Below, piece after piece: positions 55,504-64,000 of a stretch of 64,000 nt of DNA. Both the position numbers and the translations under genes were made by a program. Location of the stretch: assembly GCA_902812465.1 (NCBI GenBank), contig CADDZE010000001.1:55546-119545 (forward strand), written 5' to 3'. Source of the DNA: Acidobacteriota bacterium. GTDB taxonomy: Bacteria > Acidobacteriota > Terriglobia > UBA7540. Below the pieces are notes generated by a model, which saw only the letters and a program-made list of their open reading frames with translations, did no database searches and was not told where the DNA came from. Every line of letters begins with the position of its first letter. The first letter of the stretch is position 1.

Positions 55504-57076
55504 ACACTACGGACTCATGGTCTTCGTCCCAGTACTGGTAGGCAACCTCGCCTTCGACAGTGGGCTCCTTCTCGGTTCCGAGGCTGAGCTCCACCAGGCG
55601 CCCCGGCTCGTCGTAGAGAATCAGGTAGGGCCGGTTGAAATTCGAGCCGTGGGCGAGCACCTCAGCTGCCGAGTAGCAGAGGGTCGTACCAGTGACCGGT
55701 ACCTGCACAGGGAGCATCTTCATCTCTCGCGGCCCCAGGGCAAGGTCGTCCTGGCGCGGGAGTTCAATGAAGCGATGCGAAGGGCTGCTCGGATCGGGGA
55801 AACTCAGCTTGAAATGCTGCGTGTGGCTGGTGTTTTCGCGGACAAACAAGACTGCACTTTTGCCGTTCACCCGCTCGGTAACGCTCACCGCTGGATTCGT
55901 CGACCGGGCTCCGTCGACTTTGGAAGTCCGCACCAGGACTGGTCCCACCAGACGCAGCGAGGCACCGATGCTGCGCACCGCGTAGTACTTGTCCCAGAGG
56001 CCTCCCGGCTCGCGAACCGGGGCAGCATAGTCGTAGCTCGTCGTGAGATGCGCGGCGGGCCAGTCGAAGTTCGTGCCTCCGAATCCCATGTAATAGTTGG
56101 TGTAGGTAGCGCCTTGCTCGAAGACGGTCTTGGTGAGTACGCTGAGCTGCGCTGCATCCACGCCATCCTGCTTCGCCGAGAGCTTGCCGCCAAACTCGCT
56201 AAACCATCCGCCCTGCAGTTCGGTGACACCTAGAGGCGAATCCGGCTCCTGCTGTCTCAGCCCGGCAAGCGCCGGGACAACCTCCTTCACGATGTTCCAG
56301 CGCGGGTAAAAATTGCAGGTGTCCATAACTCGCGCCATATCCGGGTCGGTGCGCTCCCGCACTTGCCGGGTCCAGCAGGTGATCAGCGGTACGTCCACGC
56401 CGGCGCTCCAGGCCATTTTGGCCAAAGCGCGGATGTATTGGCGCTTGTCTGCGTCCGGCAGTTTCCAGTAGTCGTATTCGTTTTCAATCTGAACCATGAT
56501 GATGGAACCGCCAGCGGTCACGAGATGGCGGCGGATCACCGGCAGCACCTGATCGAACCAGTGCTGGGATACGCGGATGCTCTCAGGGTGGTTGCTGCGT
56601 AGGGGAAAACGCCGGGCGACGACCCAGTGCGGGAAACCTCCGGCGTCCCACTCAGCGCAGACGTATGGGCCGGGACGCGCAATCATCCAAAAGCCCATCT
56701 TCTGCACGAGCTCAACGAAGGCTTCGAACTCGCTCAGGTCGGCCTTGCCCTCCGAGGGCTCATGGTAGTTCCAGAACACGTACGTCTCCACTGTATTGAG
56801 GCCAGCTGCCTTGAACTTCATTAAACGGTCGCGCCACAATTCGCGCGGGCAACGCGTGTAGTGAAACGCGCCGCTGAAGATAAAGGTGTCGCGATCGTTG
56901 ATGGTAAAGCATTGCTGGTCGTAGCGGATAAAGTGCGGCTGGGGGAAGCGCTCCTGGCCCAGCGGAGCGGCCGCCTCGAGACGATGAGCCTCGGGCAGAA
57001 ACCTGTCTGCTGCCAGCTTTGAAGCGACGGGTCCTGCCGCCACTCCAAGCAGGAATCGCCTTCGCGAGGACTTCAT
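55457..57076 (-). CDS. GH35 beta-galactosidase, N-terminal catalytic half (frameshifted)
   Basis: 539 codons. A twin-arginine signal (SRRRFLLGVAAG) is followed by a GH35 TIM barrel: FIFSGAFHYTRCPRELW, NTVETYVFWNYHEPSEG, ARPGPYVCAEWDAGGFP, the acid/base Glu200 in QIENEYD and the probable nucleophile Glu286 in TELQGGWF. The frame ends in TAA just after KLFPRE because of a one-base insertion at 55467-55468. The intended protein of about 950 residues would continue in the 54223-55503 frame. It would be an exported beta-galactosidase acting on plant or glycan galactosides. Confidence 0.9.
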   Translation of the reverse strand: MKSSRRRFLLGVAAGPVASKLAADRFLPEAHRLEAAAPLGQERFPQPHFIRYDQQCFTINDRDTFIFSGAFHYTRCPRELWRDRLMKFKAAGLNTVETYVFWNYHEPSEGKADLSEFEAFVELVQKMGFWMIARPGPYVCAEWDAGGFPHWVVARRFPLRSNHPESIRVSQHWFDQVLPVIRRHLVTAGGSIIMVQIENEYDYWKLPDADKRQYIRALAKMAWSAGVDVPLITCWTRQVRERTDPDMARVMDTCNFYPRWNIVKEVVPALAGLRQQEPDSPLGVTELQGGWFSEFGGKLSAKQDGVDAAQLSVLTKTVFEQGATYTNYYMGFGGTNFDWPAAHLTTSYDYAAPVREPGGLWDKYYAVRSIGASLRLVGPVLVRTSKVDGARSTNPAVSVTERVNGKSAVLFVRENTSHTQHFKLSFPDPSSPSHRFIELPRQDDLALGPREMKMLPVQVPVTGTTLCYSAAEVLAHGSNFNRPYLILYDEPGRLVELSLGTEKEPTVEGEVAYQYWDEDHESVVFAARVTAEAKLFPRE

Positions 57077-57103
57077 ACCGTCACGCTAGTCTGCCTTGCG
57101 CCC

Positions 57104-57409
57104 TCAGGATAAGCCCTCAGGCACGGGAGGAATGCTGACGCGCGGCGAGGACCTTTGACCAACTTCAAGGCCTAACTCCTCAGCGAGCTTCTGGGGATCG
57201 TAAGGAGAGCAATGAAAGAAGCGCCCGCTGACCTCGAAGGTCGGCACCTTCCGGAGGCCGCCGTTCACCGCGATCACCCTCTCCGCCGCGCCCGGCACTT
57301 CTTCAATGTTGATCTCTTCAAACGGGATGTCATGCAACCTGAGGAAATATTTGGCGCGCCGGCAATCGGAGCACCACGGCGTGGTATAGATGCGAACGTT
57401 CGGCTTCAT
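57104..57409 (-). CDS. Glutaredoxin-family protein
   Basis: 101 residues. The thioredoxin-fold redox site is C13-S-D-C16 (TTPWCSDCRRAK), with the cis-Pro in VPTFEV and the glutaredoxin-like spacing. A C-terminal tail of about 20 residues is Pro-rich. It may reduce disulfides or handle Fe-S clusters; with bacillithiol as the likely thiol (bshC is in the window) it could be a bacilliredoxin-like reductase, which is inference. Confidence 0.87.
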   Translation of the reverse strand: MKPNVRIYTTPWCSDCRRAKYFLRLHDIPFEEINIEEVPGAAERVIAVNGGLRKVPTFEVSGRFFHCSPYDPQKLAEELGLEVGQRSSPRVSIPPVPEGLS

Positions 57410-57436
57410 CGCGCTCGTGCCTGCGAATGAATAAGA

Positions 57437-57460
57437 GCACCTGCTGGGTGGGCTAGGTGC
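57437..57460 (-). terminator. Candidate terminator of the ATP synthase operon
   Basis: Reading the minus strand, GCACCT (57460-57455) pairs with AGGTGC (57442-57437) around a 12-base loop, followed by TCTTATTCATT. It lies 14 bases beyond the atpC stop. The stem is short and the U-run imperfect. Confidence 0.45.
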
Positions 57461-57473
57461 CTTTCTGCCTGAG

Positions 57474-57899
57474 TTACGGCCTCGAAGCGCGGCCTGCCAC
57501 TTCGAGCCGCGCCATGGCGCGCTCGAGGGCCCGGCGTGCCTCCTCCCTCTCCGCCTCGGACTCTACCTGGCGAAGGATTTCCTCGGCCCGGCGCCGAGCT
57601 TCCTCGGCACGCGACAGATCAATTTCCTCAGGGCGCTCTGAAGCCTGCGCTAAGACGATCACCCGCTGTGGGAGGACTTCCGCAAATCCCTCGCTGACCG
57701 CTAGGTAGTGTGTAATGCCAGCGCTCGTGTAGGATACTTCGCCGGGCTTCAATTCCGTGAGTAAGGGAGCGTGCCCCGGCAAAATGCCCAGGTAGCCGTC
57801 CTTACCGGGGATCGATACAGCAATCACCGACTCGCGAACCACTTGCCGGTCCGGCGTCACCAGGCTGAACTCGAGTTCGCTAGGGAGATCCATAACCAT
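57474..57899 (-). CDS. atpC: F-type ATP synthase epsilon subunit
   Basis: 141 residues with the N-terminal beta-sandwich (LEFSLVTPDRQVVRE, SIPGKDGYLGILPGHAPLLTELKPG) and the C-terminal helical hairpin (about 90-138, rich in Glu/Arg/Ala). It couples rotor to catalytic head and inhibits hydrolysis. Last gene of the cluster; a short intergenic gap of 47 bases separates it from atpD. Confidence 0.95.
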   Translation of the reverse strand: MVMDLPSELEFSLVTPDRQVVRESVIAVSIPGKDGYLGILPGHAPLLTELKPGEVSYTSAGITHYLAVSEGFAEVLPQRVIVLAQASERPEEIDLSRAEEARRRAEEILRQVESEAEREEARRALERAMARLEVAGRASRP

Positions 57900-57946
57900 A
57901 GTTACTGCACCACCGGATCCGCCGTCGAGTACCGAAACTGGAGTTT

Positions 57947-59434
<1,488 letters not shown>

Positions 59435-60289
59435 CTATTGTGCCGCCGCCCCGCTCACGATTTCGATGATTTCCTTGGTGATGGCGGCCTGGCGGACGCG
59501 GTTAAGGTTCAGGGTCAGCGAGTCAATAAGCTCCTTCGCATTGTTCGTAGCTGCATCCATGGCGGTCATCTTCGCAGCCAGCTCCGCGGCCTGGGATTCG
59601 AGCAGCGCCCGATAGACCTCCGCTTCCACATAGCGGGGCAACAAACTGGCGAAGATTTCCTCCGGAGGCTGCTCGTACATGTAATCCACCAGGACTTGCC
59701 CTTCCGCCGGCTCGATCGGGCGCACCGGAAGGTAGCGCTCCACCTTCAAGGGCTGCACCAGAATCGACTTAAACTCGTTATAGATGAGATCCACCGCGTC
59801 CACGGCTTGGCTGCTGTAAAGCTCGATGATTTGAGCGGTGATAGTCCGTGCGTGCGCGAACTCGAGGCGGGTGAACACGTTCACATGCTCCCCTACCATG
59901 CGCACTCGATGGCGGCGGAAGAAGTCGCGCCCCTTACGTCCTACCGCCAGCAAGGACACCTCGACTCCGCGATGCTCTGCCAGATAGGCCTGGGCAGCCC
60001 GAATCAGGTTAGCGTTGAAGGCGCCGCACAGGCCACGGTCCGCTGTGACGAGAACTAGCAGAATCCTTTCCACCGGCCGGTTGGCGAGCAGCGGATGCGA
60101 ACGGTCCTCGGTGCGCGCCGCCACACTCCGCAGCAACGCCATCATCTGCTCAGCGTAGGGCCGCGCGTTGATGACACGCTCTTGGGCGCGCCGTAGCCGC
60201 GCCGCGGCCACCATCTTCATGGCACGGGTGATCTGCTGGGTGCTTCTTACGGAGCGGATGCGCCGCCGGATGTCGAGAACGTTGGGCAT
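59435..60289 (-). CDS. atpG: F-type ATP synthase gamma subunit
   Basis: 284 residues. Coiled-coil termini (RRIRSVRSTQQITRAMKMVAAARLRRAQ at the start, here quoted by its two ends MKMVAAARLR and VRSTQQITRA; and MDAATNNAKELIDSLTLNLN at the end) surround the Rossmann-like middle with TADRGLCGAFNANLIR. It is the central rotor shaft of F1. ATG 60289 gives a normal N-terminus. Confidence 0.96.
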   Translation of the reverse strand: MPNVLDIRRRIRSVRSTQQITRAMKMVAAARLRRAQERVINARPYAEQMMALLRSVAARTEDRSHPLLANRPVERILLVLVTADRGLCGAFNANLIRAAQAYLAEHRGVEVSLLAVGRKGRDFFRRHRVRMVGEHVNVFTRLEFAHARTITAQIIELYSSQAVDAVDLIYNEFKSILVQPLKVERYLPVRPIEPAEGQVLVDYMYEQPPEEIFASLLPRYVEAEVYRALLESQAAELAAKMTAMDAATNNAKELIDSLTLNLNRVRQAAITKEIIEIVSGAAAQ

Positions 60290-60384
60290 GGGCCTTCGGC
60301 GTCAGAAGTCGGAATCGCTCGCGAGAGCCAATAAAGGCTCAGACGCGCGCTTCCCCTTACTTAGCTTCTGACTCTTACCTTACT

Positions 60385-61935
60385 TTATGCGACCGTCGCC
60401 GCGGAAGCTGCCCTGCGCTCCGCCAGAAACTTAGCCTTGTACTCATCCAGGACCTTGCGCAATTCACTTCGCATTTCATCGTCCAAAGCTTTCTTTTCCG
60501 AGAGTTTCGTGAGCACCGTAGGATGGGAGACGTCGAGGAACTCATACAAACCCCGCTCAAAGGAGAGGCAGTCCTCCACTGGCAGGTCATCCAAATAACC
60601 GCTGGTACCGGCAAAGATGATGATCACCTGTTTTTCGACTGGGAGCGGCTGGTACTGGTCTTGCTTCAAGATCTCCGTCAGGCGGCGGCCGCGGTTCAAC
60701 TGGGCCAGGGTGGCCTTGTCGAGGTCGCTGCCGAACTGGGCGAAGGCAGCAAGTTCGCGGTACTGCGCCATCTCGAGGCGTAGCGTGCCGGCCACCTGCT
60801 TCATGGCTTTGATCTGAGCGTTCCCACCTACGCGCGAGACCGAGATGCCGACGTTGACAGCGGGGCGGATGCCGGAATGGAAGAGATCGGTTTCAAGATA
60901 AATCTGGCCGTCAGTGATCGAAATAACGTTGGTGGGAATGTAAGCGGACACGTCGCCCGCCTGCGTTTCGATAATCGGCAAGGCAGTCAGTGATCCACCG
61001 CCTAGCTCCTGATTCAGCTTCGCGGCGCGCTCGAGCAAGCGTGAGTGGAGATAGAAGACGTCGCCGGGATATGCTTCCCGGCCCGGCGGGCGCCGCAGCA
61101 GTAACGAAATTTCGCGATAAGAGACGGCGTGCTTGGAGAGGTCGTCGTAGATGCAGAGGGCGTGCCTGCCGCGGTCACGGAAGTATTCACCCATAGCACA
61201 GCCCGAGTAGGGCGCGAGGTACTGCATGGGCGCAGGATCAGAAGAACTGGCCGAAACGACGATGCTGTACTTCATGGCATCGTATTCTTCCAGAGTCTTG
61301 ATGATCTGCGCCACCGTCGACCGCTTCTGCCCGATAGCAACGTAGATACAAATCACGTCGCCGCCGCGCTGATTCAGGATAGTGTCGAGGGCAATGGCTG
61401 TCTTGCCCGTTTGTCGGTCCCCGATGATCAGCTCACGCTGCCCCCGCCCTATAGGAATCATGGCGTCGATGGGCTTGAGGCCGGTCTGCAGAGGCTCCCG
61501 CACCGGGAGGCGGTCGACGACTCCGGGAGCAAGCCGCTCGACGGGATTGTACTCGTCCGTTAGAATCGGACCCTTATCATCGATAGGGCGACCCAGGGCG
61601 TCCACCACGCGCCCGATCAGCGCCTCGCCCACCGGCACGGACATGATCCGCCGTGTCCGCTTTACTGTGTCGCCTTCCTGGATTTGCGTGTAGTCGCCGA
61701 GTAGCACTGCGCTGACTTGGTCTTCCTCAAGGTTGAGAGCCAGTCCCGCTACGTCATAGGGCAGTTCGAGAAGCTCGCCAGCCATGACGTTATCCAGCCC
61801 ATGAATGCGGGCCACCCCGTCGCCAACGGAGATGACAGTACCGATCTCGGCCAGGGAGACGCCGTGATCGAAGTTCTGGATTTGCTCCCGGATGATACGG
61901 GTGATTTCGTCTGCTCTGATTGATGGCATAGGCAT
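60385..61935 (-). CDS. atpA: F-type ATP synthase alpha subunit
   Basis: 516 residues. P-loop GDRQTGKT, the alpha signature [22 protein letters not shown] and the conserved ending region are present. It is the regulatory, non-catalytic nucleotide-binding subunit of F1. The start could be ATG 61935 or the ATG two codons later. It begins four bases beyond the atpH stop. Confidence 0.97.
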   Translation of the reverse strand: MPMPSIRADEITRIIREQIQNFDHGVSLAEIGTVISVGDGVARIHGLDNVMAGELLELPYDVAGLALNLEEDQVSAVLLGDYTQIQEGDTVKRTRRIMSVPVGEALIGRVVDALGRPIDDKGPILTDEYNPVERLAPGVVDRLPVREPLQTGLKPIDAMIPIGRGQRELIIGDRQTGKTAIALDTILNQRGGDVICIYVAIGQKRSTVAQIIKTLEEYDAMKYSIVVSASSSDPAPMQYLAPYSGCAMGEYFRDRGRHALCIYDDLSKHAVSYREISLLLRRPPGREAYPGDVFYLHSRLLERAAKLNQELGGGSLTALPIIETQAGDVSAYIPTNVISITDGQIYLETDLFHSGIRPAVNVGISVSRVGGNAQIKAMKQVAGTLRLEMAQYRELAAFAQFGSDLDKATLAQLNRGRRLTEILKQDQYQPLPVEKQVIIIFAGTSGYLDDLPVEDCLSFERGLYEFLDVSHPTVLTKLSEKKALDDEMRSELRKVLDEYKAKFLAERRAASAATVA

Positions 61936-61939
61936 TAAC

Positions 61940-62485
61940 TCACTGGCCCGTTAGCTGCCGCCGCATCCGTTCCAGGGCTCCTCGTACCGAGCCGTCATAG
62001 ACGGTGCTGCCGATCTGAGCCACGACACCTCCAATGAGCGCAGGCTCGAGGGTAAATTGAAGCTCGACCTGGTGGGCGGTGAGCTGGATGAAGCGGCGTC
62101 GCAGGGCCTCCTGCTCTTCCTGGGAAAGCGGCGACGCTGTAGTCACCTTCACCTCGACAATTCCCAGCCGCTCGCGGACGGTCTTCAAGAACGCCTGGCG
62201 AATTTCCTCCAGCAGTCCCATCCGGTAGTTTGCCAGCAGCACGCGAAAAAAATTCGACGTCACCAAGGACGTCCCAAGCCGCGCGAGGACGGCGTTCAGT
62301 ACACCCAGCCTTTGCCCCCGCTTAGCAGCCGGGGTCTCGAAGGCGGCGCGCAGCTCGGGGTACTCGCGATAAACCGCGGCGAAGGCGTCGATCTCCTGCA
62401 GAACGCGGCGGTAATCCGCCGCGGGACCCAGGACGTCGGCCAGGGCCCGGGCGTATCTGTTGGCAACAGCGCGAGGCATACCCAA
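61940..62485 (-). CDS. atpH: F-type ATP synthase delta subunit
   Basis: 181 residues matching OSCP/delta: [16 protein letters not shown] at the N-terminus, the central helical domain, and the C-terminal domain with [25 protein letters not shown]. It joins the peripheral stalk to the F1 head. TTG 62485 has AGGA about eight bases upstream, while ATG 62479 begins two codons later; either may be used. Confidence 0.94.
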   Translation of the reverse strand: MGMPRAVANRYARALADVLGPAADYRRVLQEIDAFAAVYREYPELRAAFETPAAKRGQRLGVLNAVLARLGTSLVTSNFFRVLLANYRMGLLEEIRQAFLKTVRERLGIVEVKVTTASPLSQEEQEALRRRFIQLTAHQVELQFTLEPALIGGVVAQIGSTVYDGSVRGALERMRRQLTGQ

Positions 62486-62512
62486 GCGAACGGTCCTGGT
62501 AGCGAAAGCCTG

Positions 62513-63142
62513 CTAGGCATTCGGCGGAAGTTTGTTAGCTAGCGCCTCAGTGAAACGAGCGACTAGGCGCTGGCGTACCCTGTCATCGAGACGCCGCCGA
62601 ATGATTTGCTCCGCCGCGAGCAATGCCTGCTCGGCCGTATAGGCCTTCAATTCGAGCCGGGCCGCGCGTGAGGCGGCGTCGATCTGCGCGCGGACCGATC
62701 CGAGAACCCGCTCCACCTCTCTTGCCGTGATCTCTTTCTGGCGGGCGCGCTCCGCCTCCATCTCCTGCACCGCTGAGCTGCGCAGCGCGGCAATCTCCTC
62801 TTCAAGATGCCGCAGCTTCTCTTCCACCGCCCGCGTTCGTGCCTGCGACTCCTCAAGTGCACGCCGCCCTTCCTCGAGCGCACGCTGAACTGCGGCCGAG
62901 CGCTGAGCCATGAACCGGCTCAGCGGTTTCCGCAGTAGCCAGCCCAAGGCCACCACAAGAATCACGAAATTGATAACCTTGAAGAATTCCTCGCGACCTT
63001 GTTTTTCGGTTTCCTCCGGTGCTTGTTGAGCCAGCACAATCCACGCGCCGCGCGCAGACAGGTTGGCTGTTAGCCCTAGCAGGAGTACGCAAAAAGCCAC
63101 AGCAAGCGCCCGATGGTGCGTTCGCTGAGCGAATGCCCTCAA
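62513..63142 (-). CDS. atpF: F-type ATP synthase b subunit
   Basis: 209 residues. An N-terminal signal-like hydrophobic stretch (about 13-32) precedes the usual b-subunit membrane helix (about 53-70, FFKVINFVILVVALGWLL) and a long charged coiled coil (75-165). It is part of the peripheral stalk. The start is TTG 63142, overlapping the stop of the upstream b' gene by four bases (TTGA), so the rare start is probably rescued by translational coupling. The extra N-terminal hydrophobic segment may be a cleaved leader. Confidence 0.9.
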   Translation of the reverse strand: MRAFAQRTHHRALAVAFCVLLLGLTANLSARGAWIVLAQQAPEETEKQGREEFFKVINFVILVVALGWLLRKPLSRFMAQRSAAVQRALEEGRRALEESQARTRAVEEKLRHLEEEIAALRSSAVQEMEAERARQKEITAREVERVLGSVRAQIDAASRAARLELKAYTAEQALLAAEQIIRRRLDDRVRQRLVARFTEALANKLPPNA

Positions 63143-63600
63143 CGAAGAACTCCAGTCGATGCTCCCTCGAGGATTACATCCGCAATAGCCGAGGCGAGCG
63201 GTTCGCAGGCCGCGGCTAACTGTTGCTTAGCAGCCTCTACGTCCCTTTGCAGAGCCTCCTGGGCCCGCCGCACGTCAGCCTCGGCCTCAGCACGCGCCTT
63301 CTTCAGTGCTGTATCGCGTTCCTCGAGTACTTCGCGGCGATGCGATTCCCGTAGCCGGTAGATCTCCTGCCGGGCCGCCTGCATGGCCGCCTCGTACTCG
63401 CGAGCCTTCTGCTCGGCAGCGGCCGCCAATTCGCGGGCACGATTCAAGGCCCCCGTAGTCGCCTCTTCGCGCTGCTGCATGACCCGCAGCAAGGGATCAA
63501 AGAACAAACGGCCGAGGAGCACGAAAAGCAGAAACACAAAGACGACGGTGGGAACACTCTGGACAAAAAGCTGCCCCAGTTGGCGGAGGAGATCATCCAT
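63139..63600 (-). CDS. F-type ATP synthase b' subunit
   Basis: 153 residues. One membrane helix (about 14-34, VPTVVFVFLLFVLLGRLFF) near the N-terminus is followed by a continuous Ala/Glu/Arg-rich coiled coil. It is a second, shorter b-type subunit that pairs with the adjacent b. ATG 63600 has no clear Shine-Dalgarno and sits 52 bases after the predicted transcription start. First gene of the minus-strand cluster; atpB (a) and atpE (c) are absent upstream. Confidence 0.88.
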   Translation of the reverse strand: MDDLLRQLGQLFVQSVPTVVFVFLLFVLLGRLFFDPLLRVMQQREEATTGALNRARELAAAAEQKAREYEAAMQAARQEIYRLRESHRREVLEERDTALKKARAEAEADVRRAQEALQRDVEAAKQQLAAACEPLASAIADVILEGASTGVLR

Positions 63601-63658
63601 ACATTAAGTTGTCGGCCTTTAGAAACCACGAAGCGTGTGGGTTGTAAACGAATTTGAA

Positions 63659-63687
63659 ATTTAACATGCGGCTTTCGAGGGTGTCAA
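63659..63687 (-). promoter_or_regulatory. Promoter of the ATP synthase cluster
   Basis: Reading the minus strand, TTGACA (63687-63682) and TTAAAT (63664-63659) are 17 bases apart, a near-ideal housekeeping promoter. The leader to the b' start would be about 52 bases. A second TTGACA lies about 23 bases further upstream without a matching -10. Confidence 0.75.
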
Positions 63688-63720
63688 CGGCCATTCTCAA
63701 CAATGTCAAAGCTCTTTTAA

Positions 63721-63755
63721 AATGTCCCCTGGCTTACCTCGTTAAGAATGTCCCC
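63721..63755. repeat. AATGTCCCC direct repeat pair
   Basis: AATGTCCCC occurs at 63721-63729 and 63747-63755, 26 bases apart, next to T-rich sequence. Such short repeats can mark the end of an insertion sequence, but no transposase is in the window. Confidence 0.4.
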
Positions 63756-63778
63756 CTTTTCTGTTTTGGTTTTTTCTC

Positions 63779-63860
63779 CGTCGTGGGTCGGCCCCGAGCG
63801 GAGCCCTGCGAGCCCCAAGGGCCAGCGCTTAGGGCGAAGCGCAGGGCCCGACCTACGACG
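63779..63860. repeat. Palindromic element with 16-17-base inverted arms
   Basis: The arms CGTCGTGGGTCGGCCC (63779-63794) and GGGCCCGACCTACGACG (63844-63860) are near-perfect complements, differing at about two positions. The interior holds a further stem, GCGCTT/AAGCGC (63825-63842). The whole 82-base unit could fold into a branched cruciform, like REP-type repeats. No other copy was noticed in the window. The remaining bases to 64000 hold no supported gene. Confidence 0.5.
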
Positions 63861-64000
63861 ACCGCTGTGGCCGGGCGCGGCCTGACGCCACGGATGATTC
63901 ACCGCAGGAATCCATTTCCGCTGTCGGATCACCGCTCTTACCGCCGGACGCTTCTCCTCCTCGCGTGGCCGGCGCGGCGCCGTCCTCTCTCGCCACGGCA

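Noticed and set aside
63717..63932. 71-codon minus-strand frame near the right edge
   Set aside because: It runs through the palindromic element and T-rich DNA and has no recognisable protein features.

Overview
The window is a GC-rich (roughly 60%) bacterial chromosome segment carrying about 50 protein genes and no rRNA, tRNA, CRISPR array or prophage that I could find. The gene repertoire points to Acidobacteriota: an Oar-like TonB-dependent receptor with a carboxypeptidase-regulatory N-terminus, a VWFA protein of the type common in acidobacteria, bacillithiol synthesis (BshC), and an F-type ATP synthase cluster with paired b and b' subunits. This placement is an inference from gene content, not from a marker gene. 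GTG and TTG starts are frequent, and several are supported by strong Shine-Dalgarno sequences.

Layout. 1-9 kb: truncated TonB receptor, an amidase, then a Fur-family regulator followed by an outer-membrane-like protein and a c-type cytochrome, and a VWFA protein. Two near-identical 16-bp inverted repeats lie just upstream of the Fur gene. 9-18.5 kb: DUF2252 protein, imidazolonepropionase (hutI) with a clear terminator, a fused formiminotransferase-cyclodeaminase, an Nramp metal transporter, a universal stress protein, an aldo/keto reductase, a TPR protein and a SAM hydrolase. 18.5-23 kb (minus strand): a CNNM/CorC-like membrane protein, a NifU-like scaffold lacking one ligand Cys, a ZIP transporter, the GTPase YchF and a zinc-ribbon membrane protein. 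23-27.5 kb: DHH phosphoesterase overlapping a PP2C phosphatase, a secreted LssY_C-like protein, a small orphan gene, and a decayed ABC-2 permease. 28-31 kb: hrcA-grpE-dnaJ heat-shock operon without dnaK. 31-44.8 kb: glycosyltransferase, signal peptidase I, then carA and carB separated by a restriction-modification module, an aldolase of the DapA/HOGA family, bshC, a UPF0047 protein, hemW and threonine aldolase. 44.9-57.4 kb: a gamma-glutamyltranspeptidase pseudogene, ferredoxin, an MscS channel, Lon protease, a zinc-ribbon protein, bioY, homoserine dehydrogenase, a frameshifted GH35 beta-galactosidase and a glutaredoxin. 57.4-63.6 kb: ATP synthase genes b'-b-delta-alpha-gamma-beta-epsilon on the minus strand with a good promoter and a candidate terminator. 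The last 400 bases hold palindromic, mobile-element-like sequence.

The most unusual locus is at 33.8-35.6 kb. A DNA methyltransferase and a XhoI/PaeR7I-like restriction endonuclease sit exactly between carA and carB. The methyltransferase start overlaps the carA stop (ATGA), and the endonuclease stop overlaps the carB start (TAATG). The endonuclease reading frame is broken by an in-frame amber codon and a 5-base tandem duplication, while the methyltransferase is intact. This looks like a cassette that became part of a housekeeping operon and then lost its nuclease.

Four broken loci (ABC-2 permease, endonuclease, GGT, GH35) in 30 kb suggest either active gene decay or local assembly errors; reads would be needed to tell them apart.
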